A stretch of DNA of 64,000 nucleotides from Patescibacteria group bacterium. GTDB taxonomy: Bacteria; Patescibacteriota; Microgenomatia; UBA1406; GWC2-37-13. The stretch is taken from assembly GCA_025057905.1 (NCBI GenBank), contig JANWUX010000002.1, positions 240,064 through 304,063 on the forward strand, given 5' to 3'. Position numbers and translations under genes: made by a program. Position 1 is the first letter of the stretch. Every line of letters starts with the position of its first letter. A model generated the notes under the pieces. It worked only from the letters and a program-made list of their open reading frames with translations, searched no databases and was not told the DNA's origin. Of this stretch, positions 36,226 to 49,700 are shown piece by piece.

Positions 36226-36447
36226 TCAAATTTTCCTTATTCGATCTAATTTCATTTTTTTAACGGCTTCAAAAAGGTAACTCTTACTGAGACTGGATCT
36301 TGTCATAACTTCAATGAAGTAAAGGGTGTTGTTTTTAAACGCGATAATATCAACCTCTCCTATTCTTGACCGAAAGTTTCTTTTGATGATTGTGAATTGA
36401 TGTTCTTGAAGATAATGACAAGCCAAATTTTCCCCTGTTTTTCCCAA
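36226..36447 (-). CDS. yraN: YraN/UPF0102 family endonuclease-like protein, short
   Basis: A 73-residue protein starting at TTG 36447. It has G-E-N-L-A, then I-G-E-V-D-I-I-A-F and Y-F-I-E-V, the E-x-x-A, E-V-D and (V)-x-E-V acid pattern of the UPF0102 PD-(D/E)xK-like fold. The normal E-V-K is E-V-M. Typical members are 110-125 residues; the last helix, here after K-M-K-L-D-R-I-R-K-I, is missing because of a TGA. The gene lies 18 bases downstream of rplS, a usual place for yraN. The loss of the active-site Lys and the truncation suggest reduced or lost activity. Function of the family is poorly known. Confidence 0.65.
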   Translation of the reverse strand: MGKTGENLACHYLQEHQFTIIKRNFRSRIGEVDIIAFKNNTLYFIEVMTRSSLSKSYLFEAVKKMKLDRIRKI

Positions 36448-36465
36448 GTTGTTGCTCGCTCTTAA

Positions 36466-36816
36466 TCATTCAGTAACTTTTTTTGATTTATCCCGGTAGA
36501 GTTTTTTTCTAATCTCTCTTTCAGAAAGATCTCTAATAAAGTATGTCTTAGCTTTTTTGTAAGAGGTTCTTTTGATAAGAACGATGTCAGCAAGAAAAGG
36601 AGAAGAAAGAGGGAAAATTCGCTCAACCCCGATTCCTGATTTGCTAATCTTTCTTACTGTGATAGTCTTCGTTTGAGGTGAATTGCCCCGAGTTTTTATC
36701 AGAATGCCTTTGAAGATTTGAATTCTTTCCTTGTCTCCTTCCTTAATCTTGTAGTGAATTGAGACTGTATCGCCAATATGAAATTTTTTGTTGTTAAAAA
36801 AAAGCAGATTAGACAT
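36466..36816 (-). CDS. rplS: 50S ribosomal protein L19
   Basis: A 116-residue protein at the subunit interface. Conserved segments: F-H-I-G-D-T-V-S-I-H-Y-K-I-K-E-G-D-K-E-R-I, F-K-G-I-L-I and G-I-G-V-E-R-I-F-P-L-S-S-P. The C-terminus has R-D-L-S-E-R-E-I-R-K-K-L-Y. Length is normal. The extended -10 box TGGTATAAT ends 7 bases before the ATG, so the mRNA is predicted to be leaderless. Confidence 0.93.
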   Translation of the reverse strand: MSNLLFFNNKKFHIGDTVSIHYKIKEGDKERIQIFKGILIKTRGNSPQTKTITVRKISKSGIGVERIFPLSSPFLADIVLIKRTSYKKAKTYFIRDLSEREIRKKLYRDKSKKVTE

Positions 36817-36823
36817 AAAATTT

Positions 36824-36832
36824 ATTATACCA
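36824..36832 (-). promoter_or_regulatory. Extended -10 promoter of rplS (leaderless)
   Basis: TGGTATAAT on the minus strand ends 7 bases before the ATG at 36816. It is identical to the element before rpmF at 8484-8492. No -35 box is visible. Confidence 0.55.
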
Positions 36833-36873
36833 AAACACCAAACATCGAATCGACTTAATTTTTCTTGGGAAAA

Positions 36874-38514
36874 CTAGTTTTTGGACTTATTATTTTGATA
36901 ATTTACTGCTTCTTTGAGGAATCTAATAAAAACAGGATGAGGCTTAAGAGGTTGGGATTTGTACTCAGGATGAGCCTGAGTTCCAAAATAAAAAGGGTGA
37001 ATTGACCTTGGTAATTCAATCATTTCACAAAGATTCTCAATCACCGAACGAGCACAAATCACTAGCCCAGCTTTTTCAAGTTGAGGTAAAAATTCATCAT
37101 TGACTTCGTATCGGTGCCGATGTCTTTCTGAGACAATTTCTCTATTGTAGATTTCCCAGGCCAGAGTGTTTTTTTTAACCTTTGCCTGCCAACTTCCCAA
37201 CCTCATTGTTCCTCCGTAAGCTCGTCGTTTAATTATCTCTTCTTGTTGAGGCATAAGATGAATAACTTTGTGAGGTGTGGTTTGATCGTTTTCTTCTGTG
37301 TTAGCATCCGACCAACCAAGCATATCTCGGGCAAAGGCAACCACTGCCAATTGCATTCCATAACATAGCCCTAAGTATGGAATTTTATTTTGCCGCGCCC
37401 ATGAAGCTGCACGGATCATCCCTTCGGCACCACGATTTCCCCAGCCGATCGGAACAATGATTCCATCCGGTCGGCCGATGACTTTTATTCCTTCTTTCTC
37501 AACTTTCTCAGCATCAACCCAGACCGTCTTAACCTCAGTGTCAGTTACCCAAGAGGCATGGTCAATGGCATCAAACAAGGCCGCATAAGAGTCTCTTAGT
37601 TGATAATCACCAGTTCCAAAATACTTACCGACGATCGCAATCACCACGTGATCAGTCTTCTTATGAAAAATTTTTTTAACCAGTAACCGCCACTGACTCA
37701 AGTCAGGCTTTTTTACTCTCAATTTCAGCCTTGATAAAATTTTTTCAGCAAAGTTCTGTTTATCAAAAATTAAAGGCACTTCATAAGGGTTTCTGACATC
37801 AGGATTGGAGATGATGTTTTCTGCTTTTACATTACAAAAAAGAGCGAAACGTTCAACTCTTCGCTTATCTAAGAAACTTTGGCAACGGGCAACTATGAAG
37901 TCTGGCTGAATCCCCATTGAGTTAAGAGTTCTCACTGATAGTTGGGTTGGTTTTGTTTTTGGTTCACCCAAATGAACAGGTGTGGGGACGTAGGAGACAT
38001 GAATGTGAACCACATCTTGGGGATGAGCTAGAGTTAATATGCGAGACGCCTCGTAATAAAATACGTTTAGATACTCGCCTGCGGTTCCGCCTAGTTCGAC
38101 AATAATAATTTGAGCTCTTTTTTTCCCCCCTAGAGTTTGAATACGCCGAATTATCTCATCGGTGATATGAGGCACTGCCTCTACATCCTCCCCCTGATAC
38201 TCAAAGCGTCGCTCTTTCTCAATAATGGTTTGGTAAATTCTTCCCATGGTGACAAAGTTGTCTTTTCCCATTTTCTCTCCCAAAAATTTTTCATAGGTCC
38301 CGATGTCCATGTCTGCTTCAGTGCCGTCATCACATAAGAAAACATCACCATGCTCAATTGGGTTGATCGTTCCGGCGTCGAGATTTAGGTAATTTTCAAA
38401 CTTCAGCATTGCTACTCGGTAACCTGCTTGCTTAAGAAGAAGACCAATTGAGGCTGAGGTAACCCCTTTCCCAATTCCAGATATCACGCCGCCGGAGATA
38501 AAGATGTATTTCAT
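36874..38514 (-). CDS. pyrG: CTP synthase
   Basis: Makes CTP from UTP, ATP and glutamine. The 546-residue enzyme has the synthase domain beginning K-Y-I-F-I-S-G-G-V-I-S-G-I-G-K-G with its P-loop, D-A-G-T-I-N-P and H-G-D-V-F-L, then the glutaminase domain (about 290-546) with G-L-C-Y-G-M-Q carrying the nucleophilic Cys and H-P-E near the C-terminus for the triad. The E of the I-E-H-G-D segment matches the metal site. Length is normal. It follows topA by 4 bases. Confidence 0.97.
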   Translation of the reverse strand: MKYIFISGGVISGIGKGVTSASIGLLLKQAGYRVAMLKFENYLNLDAGTINPIEHGDVFLCDDGTEADMDIGTYEKFLGEKMGKDNFVTMGRIYQTIIEKERRFEYQGEDVEAVPHITDEIIRRIQTLGGKKRAQIIIVELGGTAGEYLNVFYYEASRILTLAHPQDVVHIHVSYVPTPVHLGEPKTKPTQLSVRTLNSMGIQPDFIVARCQSFLDKRRVERFALFCNVKAENIISNPDVRNPYEVPLIFDKQNFAEKILSRLKLRVKKPDLSQWRLLVKKIFHKKTDHVVIAIVGKYFGTGDYQLRDSYAALFDAIDHASWVTDTEVKTVWVDAEKVEKEGIKVIGRPDGIIVPIGWGNRGAEGMIRAASWARQNKIPYLGLCYGMQLAVVAFARDMLGWSDANTEENDQTTPHKVIHLMPQQEEIIKRRAYGGTMRLGSWQAKVKKNTLAWEIYNREIVSERHRHRYEVNDEFLPQLEKAGLVICARSVIENLCEMIELPRSIHPFYFGTQAHPEYKSQPLKPHPVFIRFLKEAVNYQNNKSKN

Positions 38515-38518
38515 TTTG

Positions 38519-40534
38519 TTATTGAACGTCCTTTAAACTCCACGATTGAAAATCGCACTTTGGATAATTTTGACAACGATAATATCGCTTTTTAGTCCGC
38601 GAAAAGTGAATAGATATTTGTCCTTGACACTTTGGGCAGTGTTTGTTATTCAGGATTCTTGCATACGCTTTGGTAAACTGACAGTTTGGATAATTGGCGC
38701 AGGCAATGAACTTACCAAATTTTGACTTCTTGATTACTAATTTTCCTTGGCATTGAGGACACTGACCAAAATTTTCTTCTTTCACTTCGATTCTTCCCTT
38801 TTCTATCCTGACCTGTTTCACGATTTGACTGAATGGATGATAAAACTCTCTTAAAACAGAAATTATGTCTTTTTCCTCCTGGGCGATCTTATCTAGGTCT
38901 TCTTCCATTAGAGCTGTGAATTCAAGGCTGAAGATTTTAGGAAACTTTGCAGAAAGATAATCAGAAATGGCTATCCCTAAAGGACTAGGAACAAAGTAGC
39001 GACCATTTTTTTCGAGATAACTTTTCATCTGGATAAGGGTGATGATTGGAGCATATGTCGAAGGCCTTCCGATACCTTTTTCTTCCAAGGTTTTGATTAA
39101 AGAGGCTTCATGATACCGAAGCGGTGGCTTCGTCCAGAACTCTTCTTCTTTTGCTAAAATCAGCTTGACCTCTTCACCAGTTTTGATATTAAGGAGAGGT
39201 TTTTTATCTTGTGATGAAGTGACTTCATTACCAAAAATCTTCAAAAAACCATCAAAGACAAGTTTTTCTGTCTTACCTTCAAAAAGATAACCCTTTGTTG
39301 ACCTGACTCTTATCGTTTGATATAAAACCTCGGCTTCTCTCATTTGAGTGGCAAGAGCTCGATTGAATATTAGTTGATACAGTTTTTTATGGTTTATTGG
39401 CATTTGATTTACTTTTGGTGAGGATTCAAGTCTTGTTGGTCTGATTGCTTCGTGAGCTTCTTGGGCTAACCGGCTCTTTGTCTTGTAAGCTCTTGGTTTT
39501 TCGGAGAGATAACTCTCTCCAAAACGACTCTTGATGTAATCTCTTGCTTTAAAAACAAAGGCGCTGGCAAGGTCATAAGAATCAGTTCGGTGATAAGTGA
39601 TTAAACCATTTTCGTAAAGAGATTGGGCGATTGACATTGTTGTTTTGGCCGAGAAGCCTAAAATATAGAAAGCCTCTTGTTGAAGAAGAGAGGTGGTTAA
39701 GGGGGGAGGGGGAAATTTTTTTCCTACGGTTTCTTCGATTTTCTCAATCTGATACCGATCGTCAAGGATGTCCTTTATAATAAGGTGACAATTTTCTTCA
39801 TTAATTAAGGTTTTAGTGTATCGATACTCACCGTCAAAAAGGGAGAGAGTATTTTTTTCTTCAAAGTTCATGCCATTTTTAGACACAAGCTTAAGCTTCA
39901 GGGGACCAAAATTAAAAGAACCATATATCTGGTAGTACTTTTCTCTCTTAAATTGATGGATTTCTTTTTCTCGTTCAACTACAAGTCTCAAGGCAACGGT
40001 TTGAACTCGGCCGGCTGAAAGCCATTTTTTACCAATCTTTTCCCATAAAACAGGCGAGAGTTCATAACCGACTATTCTGTCTAAGATTCTTCTTGAAATC
40101 TGAGCTTTAACCAGGGGAATTCTCAGTGTCTGCGGATTTTCAAGAGCTTCTCTGATTGCTTTTTCAGTTATTTCGTGGAAAATGATTCTTTTTAGGTGGT
40201 TTTCTCTGAGACTGATTTCTGGCCATTTTTCATTAACTTTATTGAGAACAAAAGCGACATGATAACCAATAGACTCCCCTTCTCGATCTGAATCAGTTGC
40301 GATAATTACCTCTTCATGCTCTTTTGATAGGGAGATAATTTTTTCTACGATTTTCTCCTTTTTGGGATCAATTTCATACTCTGGTTTGAAGTCATTTTCA
40401 TAGTCAATAGCTAGTCTCTGTTTGGGAAGATCGCGGAAGTGGCCTAAAGTTGCAAAGACGTAATGATTCTTTCCTTGGAAGATCCTGTTAAAAGTTCGGG
40501 CTTTTGTTGGTGACTCAACAATTATTAGCGCCAT
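38519..40534 (-). CDS. topA: DNA topoisomerase I
   Basis: Relaxes negative supercoils by single-strand cutting. The start at ATG 40534 gives M-A-L-I-I-V-E-S-P-T-K-A, the TOPRIM start; four in-frame upstream codons are not conserved. Acidic D-S-D-R-E-G-E follows near 77-83, and the active-site Tyr lies in L-I-T-Y-H-R-T-D-S (about 315). The 671-residue protein ends in two C4 zinc ribbons (about 585-620 and 635-668). The gene lies between atpC and pyrG with gaps of 25 and 4 bases and may be cotranscribed with the ATP synthase operon. Confidence 0.96.
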   Translation of the reverse strand: MALIIVESPTKARTFNRIFQGKNHYVFATLGHFRDLPKQRLAIDYENDFKPEYEIDPKKEKIVEKIISLSKEHEEVIIATDSDREGESIGYHVAFVLNKVNEKWPEISLRENHLKRIIFHEITEKAIREALENPQTLRIPLVKAQISRRILDRIVGYELSPVLWEKIGKKWLSAGRVQTVALRLVVEREKEIHQFKREKYYQIYGSFNFGPLKLKLVSKNGMNFEEKNTLSLFDGEYRYTKTLINEENCHLIIKDILDDRYQIEKIEETVGKKFPPPPLTTSLLQQEAFYILGFSAKTTMSIAQSLYENGLITYHRTDSYDLASAFVFKARDYIKSRFGESYLSEKPRAYKTKSRLAQEAHEAIRPTRLESSPKVNQMPINHKKLYQLIFNRALATQMREAEVLYQTIRVRSTKGYLFEGKTEKLVFDGFLKIFGNEVTSSQDKKPLLNIKTGEEVKLILAKEEEFWTKPPLRYHEASLIKTLEEKGIGRPSTYAPIITLIQMKSYLEKNGRYFVPSPLGIAISDYLSAKFPKIFSLEFTALMEEDLDKIAQEEKDIISVLREFYHPFSQIVKQVRIEKGRIEVKEENFGQCPQCQGKLVIKKSKFGKFIACANYPNCQFTKAYARILNNKHCPKCQGQISIHFSRTKKRYYRCQNYPKCDFQSWSLKDVQ

Positions 40535-40559
40535 TGACAAATTCAATCTAAATATATCC

Positions 40560-40979
40560 TTAAGCTTGAACGGTTTTTTTTCTTCTTTTTAGAAGTTTGC
40601 TATCAATAAGCGCTCGCCTCATGGCAGCCAATGCCTCTTGACGAGTTTTTTCGTCGGTGGCCTGGGAAAGGATATTTTTTGCCCGCTGAATGGCCTCTTC
40701 GATCATTTTTTCACTTAACTCTTCTTGACCATAGGCTTGTGAGACAATAATCGTCGCCTCCTGACCATCGGTTTCAAGGTAGCCAGCACCAATTGAAAAG
40801 TATTCTTCTTCGTTGTCTATTTTTATCTTGATGATGCCCTCTCGAAGTAAAGTAAAAAGGTTGATATGTCTTGGGAGCACAGTAATTTCTCCGTCTTCAG
40901 CTGGAGCTGTGATTGAGTTAACTTCTTTTTCATAAACAATTTTTTTTGGGGTAATAATTGTCAGTTTTAATTTGTTCAT
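40560..40979 (-). CDS. atpC: ATP synthase F1 epsilon subunit
   Basis: A 139-residue central-stalk subunit. It begins K-L-T-I-I-T-P-K-K-I-V-Y-E with the beta-sandwich domain, including P-A-E-D-G-E-I-T-V-L-P-R-H (the conserved G-x-x-x-x-L-P-x-H region), then a helical hairpin (about 95-139) rich in Glu/Ala. That C-terminal hairpin can inhibit ATP hydrolysis in other species. It is the last gene of the operon and starts 2 bases after atpD. Confidence 0.93.
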   Translation of the reverse strand: MNKLKLTIITPKKIVYEKEVNSITAPAEDGEITVLPRHINLFTLLREGIIKIKIDNEEEYFSIGAGYLETDGQEATIIVSQAYGQEELSEKMIEEAIQRAKNILSQATDEKTRQEALAAMRRALIDSKLLKRRKKTVQA

Positions 40980-40981
40980 TT

Positions 40982-43214
<2,233 letters not shown>

Positions 43215-43218
<4 letters not shown>

Positions 43219-44705
43219 AAAGCTTCATTTATTAGCTTTTTTAACTCAACTTCATCTTCTTCCTCAATCACATTTTTTTTGTTGACTCTCTCTAACCATC
43301 GTCTACCTTTTTGATTTAAATAGCTTAAAATTCTCTCCTCACTTTCTTTAACTTTTGTAACTTCAATTTTATCAAGATAACCGTTAGCTGCTGCATAAAT
43401 TATGGCGACTTGATGAGCTAAAGAGAGAGGCTGATTTTTGTCTTGGACAAGGATTTGAGTTAGTCGAGCCCCCCGGTTGAGAAACTGCCGCGTTTGTTCA
43501 TCAAGTTCACTTTCAAACTGGGAAAAAGCTGCCATTTCTCGATACTGAGCAAGGTCAAGCTTTAGTTTTCCAGCAACTTTTTTCATCGCCTTCGTCTGAG
43601 CTGCTCCACCAACGCGAGAGACAGATAAGCCGATGTTGACTGCTGGTCTTATTCCAGAATTGAAAAGATCCGTTTCAAGGAATATCTGACCGTCGGTGAT
43701 CGAGATGACATTGGTGGGAATGTAGGTTGAAATGTCACCTTCCAAAGTTTCGACAATCGGCAAAGCAGTAATCGAACCACCACCATATTTTTCATCCAAA
43801 CGGCAAGCTCGTTCTAGAAGTCTTGAGTGAAGGTAAAAAACATCTCCTGGATATGCTTCTCGCCCAGCCGGTCGACGAAGAATTAAAGAAAGTTGTCGAT
43901 AGGCCCAAGCATGCTTTGTTAAGTCGTCGTAGACTATTAATACATCTTTCCCCTGATCCATGAAGTACTCTCCAATGGCGGTAGCGGTGTAGGGGGCTAA
44001 GTATTGAAGTGAGACTGGTTCAGAAGCTGAAGCAGAGACGACGATAGTATGATTCATGGCCCCATTTTCTCTTATGGTCTCAATAACCGAGGCAATTTTT
44101 GAATTTCTCTGACCAATTGCACAGTAAATGCAGATAACATTTTGACCTTTTTGATTGATGATTGTGTCAACAGCCAAAGTGGTTTTTCCGATTCCTCGAT
44201 CACCAATAATCAACTCTCGCTGACCTCGGCCAATGGGTACAAGAGCGTCGATTACTTTGATACCTGTCTGAAGTGGAACATCGACAGATTTTCTTTTGAT
44301 CACGCCTGGGGCAATTTTTTCTACGGGATAATTTGTAGTTTGAGTGAAGTTTTCTAGACCATCAACAGGATGGCCTAAAGAGTTTACTACCCGGCCGATC
44401 ATCTCTTTGGAGACAGGAACCGAAAGAGTATAGCCAAGACGAAAAACAAGATCGCCACCCTTAATTCCTAGATAGTCGCCTAGGATAATTGTTCCATTTC
44501 TTTCTTCGTCGATATCAATGACATAGCCCTTCACTTGATTTTGAAACTCAACCACTTCCCCATAACCAACATTTGATAAACCGGAGATAATTGCTACGCC
44601 ATCCTTTACCTCAAGCACCTGACCATAATCTTTGATAATTGGCGCTGTTCCGATTTCCTGAATTGTTGATTTTGCTTTCTCAATCAAATGGTCAAGTTTC
44701 TTCAT
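43215..44705 (-). CDS. atpA: ATP synthase F1 alpha subunit
   Basis: A 496-residue subunit with the non-catalytic nucleotide site: Walker [10 protein letters not shown] (the more usual Gln-Thr replaced by Gly-Ile), Walker B V-L-I-V-Y-D-D, and [15 protein letters not shown], the alpha signature. The N-terminal beta barrel and the C-terminal helical domain are present. It overlaps the short delta gene by 14 bases at its start, implying coupled translation. Confidence 0.97.
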
Positions 44706-44910
44706 AGAGCTTTTTTGAGATGTTATTTAGTCTTCCTTTTATTGAAAGATCAATAATTCTGTCAGCAAATTTAATCACCAACCCGGCAATTAAGGATTTA
44801 TCCACTTGATTGACTATTTGATAGTTCTTCAGCGAAGGGATTTTTTCGACTAGTTTATCTATTTCTTGGTGACTCAGTTCATAAGTTGAATAGATAACCA
44901 CCTTCTTCAT
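44692..44910 (-). CDS. atpH: ATP synthase F1 delta subunit, C-terminal domain only
   Basis: A 72-residue protein in the delta position between atpF and atpA. It contains [19 protein letters not shown] and S-I-K-G-R-L, the conserved C-terminal segment of delta/OSCP, preceded by L-S-H-Q-E-I-D-K. The N-terminal helical bundle (~105 residues), which binds the tips of the alpha subunits, is absent; the ATG follows the atpF stop within 3 bases and no other frame encodes the missing part. The domain that contacts subunit b is kept. How the stator is held at the crown is therefore open. Confidence 0.85.
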   Translation of the reverse strand: MKKVVIYSTYELSHQEIDKLVEKIPSLKNYQIVNQVDKSLIAGLVIKFADRIIDLSIKGRLNNISKKLYEET

Positions 44911-44913
44911 TCC

Positions 44914-45408
44914 TTAATTAATTGACTTTAGATGGCTAATAATTCTCCGATTTATATTTTTTTGATCTTTATCATCAAGAAAATCAGCAAGAGCTTTAGT
45001 CAAGATCATTGAAGCCAGCTCAACAGCTCTTCTGACGGTTTCTTTTTCTAGTTGGTCTCTTTCTCTTCTTTCAATCTCTTTAGCCTTTATGATAATTTCC
45101 TCAGCTTCTTTTTGAGCTTGACTAATCAGTTTTTCTCGTTGATCTTTGACTTGAGTTTTCATTTTCTCTAAGGCTTTTTGATAGTCAATTTCTAGCTTTT
45201 TCTTATGTTTTTCTATTTCTTTTTTTATTCTATCTTCTTCTTCCTTGAGAATTTTTTCAGATTTCTCTTTTAATTGCTCTCTTCTTTCTTCCTCATCGAG
45301 ATATTTAGCAAATGGTTTAGCAAGATATCGCCTGAAGATAAGAAAAAAGACAAAAAAATTTATAATTTGGGCAATGATTAACTTGATGTCGATTCCTAGA
45401 CCGCTCAT
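44914..45408 (-). CDS. atpF: ATP synthase Fo subunit b
   Basis: A 164-residue peripheral stalk subunit. One N-terminal membrane helix (about 8-26) contains I-A-Q-I-I-N-F-F-V-F-F-L-I-F, followed by a long charged coiled coil (about 35-140) and a C-terminal segment that would meet delta. R-R-Y-L-A-K-P-F follows the membrane helix as in other b subunits. Only one b gene is seen, so the stalk should be a homodimer. It lies 9 bases after atpE. Confidence 0.93.
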   Translation of the reverse strand: MSGLGIDIKLIIAQIINFFVFFLIFRRYLAKPFAKYLDEEERREQLKEKSEKILKEEEDRIKKEIEKHKKKLEIDYQKALEKMKTQVKDQREKLISQAQKEAEEIIIKAKEIERRERDQLEKETVRRAVELASMILTKALADFLDDKDQKNINRRIISHLKSIN

Positions 45409-45417
45409 TCTTCCCTT

Positions 45418-46491
<1,074 letters not shown>

Positions 46492-46499
<8 letters not shown>

Positions 46500-46773
46500 T
46501 CTTTAGTTCTAGCATTACTTTTTGTAAATTATAAGCCATTCCTATCAATCCCATCAAGAGTCCAATTTTAGAAAAAAAATGATCAGTTTTCAAGAAATAA
46601 TCAATAACTAATCCGCTTGTAATTCCAAGAATAATCGGTACGACTAAATAGTACCCAATGCTTGACCACTTAATTATCTTTAGCCAGTCCACTGAGTAAA
46701 TAGTTTTTTTTTGTTTAGTTTGGCTATGTATTTTTAAATTGAAATCTTGATCAATATAAAAATACTTTTTCAT
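46492..46773 (-). CDS. AtpI/AtpZ-like assembly protein of ATP synthase
   Basis: A 93-residue protein with two membrane helices near the C-terminus (about 38-60 and 68-86). G-Y-Y-L-V-V-P-I-I-L-G-I-T-S-G-L-V-I-D-Y-F and G-L-L-M-G-L-I-G-M-A-Y-N-L match the pattern of the small AtpI/AtpZ proteins that head ATP synthase operons and assist c-ring assembly or Mg2+ supply. The start at ATG 46773 is preferred; the frame continues upstream into the end of dnaE. The N-terminal ~35 residues are cytoplasmic and not conserved. Confidence 0.72.
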
Positions 46774-46777
46774 ATTT

Positions 46778-49700
46778 TCATACTTGAATTCTTTCCAAAT
46801 CAACCGCCTGATCAATGATGACACTTAAGTGACTATTTCGATCAACAATTTTCCCTTTTAGAAGAATTAACTTGTTAATATTTAAAATTGATCTTAGCTT
46901 GAGAAAAGTCTTTGGGAAAACAACACCCTCAATGTTGCCGGTCTCATCGAAGATTTGAATCACTGCCATTTCATGATTATCTTTCTTTGTTTCGAAGATC
47001 TTTCTACCGCTTATAATGCCGGCTAGAACTAATATTTTGTTTTCATCTTCAGATGTAATCTCGCCAATCTTTTTTGAGATTTTGCTTTCAACAATGGTTC
47101 TAAATTTAGCGAGAGGGTTTTTTTCGATCAAGAAACCAATAACCTCTCTTTCCATGGTCATTAGTTCTTCATCAGAAAATTCAGGTAGAATCTTAAAATT
47201 ATCAATTGGTTTTTTTAGTGGCTGACTGGCTTCAAAGAGACCAAACTGACCGAGAGCACTTTTTTCTTTAAGAGCTTGAATTTCTGTAATAATCTTTGGG
47301 TAATAAGCCAGAAGAGTTGATTTGTTAGCAAATCTAGAAAGGGCACCAGCTTTAATCAAACTTTCAACAGTTTTTTTGTTTACTTTTCTTAAATCAACCC
47401 GGTAAAGAAAGTCCTTGAAACTACTAAACTCCCCCTCTTTCCTTGCGGTTAAAATTGAATCAATGGCCGCTTGACCGACATTTTTTATTGCTGAGAGACC
47501 AAATCTAATCGAGTTGCCTTCAATTTTAAAACCACTCTCAGACTTGTTAATGTCTGGAGGTAAAACTTTGATTCCTATCCGCTGACATTCTTCAATCGCC
47601 TGTGACATTTTCATTTCCCGCTGAGGACCGGCAACCCCTTGAAGTTCAGCTGATAGAAGAGCAGTCATAAACTCAACCGGAAAATTGGCCTTAATGTAAG
47701 CAGTCCAGTAAGCAATCAAAGCGTAAGAAGCTGAGTGTGGCTTGTTGAAGCCATAGGCAGCAAATTTTTCCATAAAACTCCACAATGATTCAACAAGAGA
47801 TCGCTCGTAGCCTCTATCTAAGCAACCTTTTAAGAATTTTTCCTTCTCCTTTTTCATCATATCCTTTTTTTTCTTTCCAATCGCCATTCTTAGGTTATCT
47901 GCCTCACTCATTGTGTAGCGAGCGAGACGATGGGCAATTTCCATTACTTGTTCTTGATAAACTAAAACACCATATGTTTCCTCCAGAATCGGTTTTAGAT
48001 CAGGATGAAGATACTTGATTTTTTTTTGATTTCTTTTTCCTTCAAGAAAATTTGGAATCAGATCCATCGGTCCGGGCCGGTACAAAGCGATCATTGCCGA
48101 AATGTCAGAAATTTTTGTCGGTTTCAGCTCCTTGGCGAGTTTTCTCATTCCCGGTGATTCAAGCTGAAAAACACCAATTGTCTGTCCAGAAGAGATGAGC
48201 TCATAGGTTTTTTGGTCATTAAGGCTTACCTGATGAATATCAATTTTTTTTCCGGTGTTTTTTTCGACATACTTCAAGGCTTCCTCAATAATTGTTAGGT
48301 TTTTTAACCCCAAAAAATCAACTTTTAAAAGACCAATTGCCTTTTGGTCAGAGACTGCATTTAGATCGAGACAATACATATCATATTGAGTGATAATTCT
48401 TCCCTCTTTAACATCTCGTTGAAGAGGAACATACTCGACAAGTGGTTTATCAGAAATAACCACACCAGCAGCGTGAACTGAAGCATGCCTTGGCAGACCT
48501 TCGATTTTTCTGGCAATGTCAAGAACTTTTTTAACTTCAGCTTCACTTTGATAAGCCATTTTAAGAGCTGTAGATTCTTCAAGGGCCGCATTAATGGTCA
48601 TCGGAAATCCCTGTTTACCTGGTGGTATCATTTTAGCAATTCGATCACCCTCACTGTAAGATAAACCAAGAGCTCGAGCAACATCTCTTACGGCCAATCT
48701 TGCTTCCATCGTCCCAAAAGTAATAATCTGCGCCACTCGATCTTCACCGTACTTTCTTCTGACGTAAGCCAAAACTTCCTCACGTCGAGTGTCGGCAAAA
48801 TCGACGTCAATGTCAGGAGGAGTTGGTCGCTCGGGATTCAAAAATCTCTCAAAAGGAAGATTGTAATCAAGAGGATTGATATCAGTGATACCAAGGACAT
48901 AAGCAACCAAACTGCCAGCAACCGAACCTCGACCTGGTCCAACAGCAATACCATTGGCTTTCGCCCAGTTTACGAAGTCAGCAACGATTAAAAAGTAAGT
49001 CGCATAGGCCTTTCTGTTGATCACTTCTAACTCATAGTTTAACCGTTCATTGACTAGCTCTTGATTGTAGCCAATCACTCGATGTTTCTTTTCCTCGACA
49101 ATTTTTTTTAGGTAGATCTCCGGTGGTTCATTGTTAGGAGTGTCATATTTAGGCAAAATCCACTTCCCTAACGGTATTTCCAAATGGCACTCTTCGGCAA
49201 TCGCCAGTGTATTATCAATTGCCTCTGGTAAATCAAGAAAGGTTCCTCTCATCTCCGCCGGTGATTTAAAATAAAAGTCAGGAACTTCGATCATGCTTAA
49301 AGGGCGGTTTTTTTCGTGAATGGTGTGAAGGGTTTGAATGCAAAGTAGAATTTCTTGAGCAAAAGCATCCTCTGGTTCTAGATAGTGGACATCATTTGTC
49401 GCAACAATTGGCACACCAAATTTTCGAGAGAGTCTAATAAGTTTTTGGTTGACTATTTCTAGATTGTTCATCTTTGGGTGGCGCTGAATTTCGAGATAAA
49501 AATCTTCACCAAAGATACCCAGATATCTTTCAAGAATTTTTTCAGCAGTGTTGTCTTGGCCTTCAAGAAGTAGGTTTGGAATTTCTCCTTGAAGACATCC
49601 AGAAAGGGCAACTAACCCGTGGTGGTGCTTTTCAAGAAGTTCAAAATCAACTCTTGGTTTGTAATAAAATCCTTCTAAATTAGCTTGGGTGACAAGCTTT

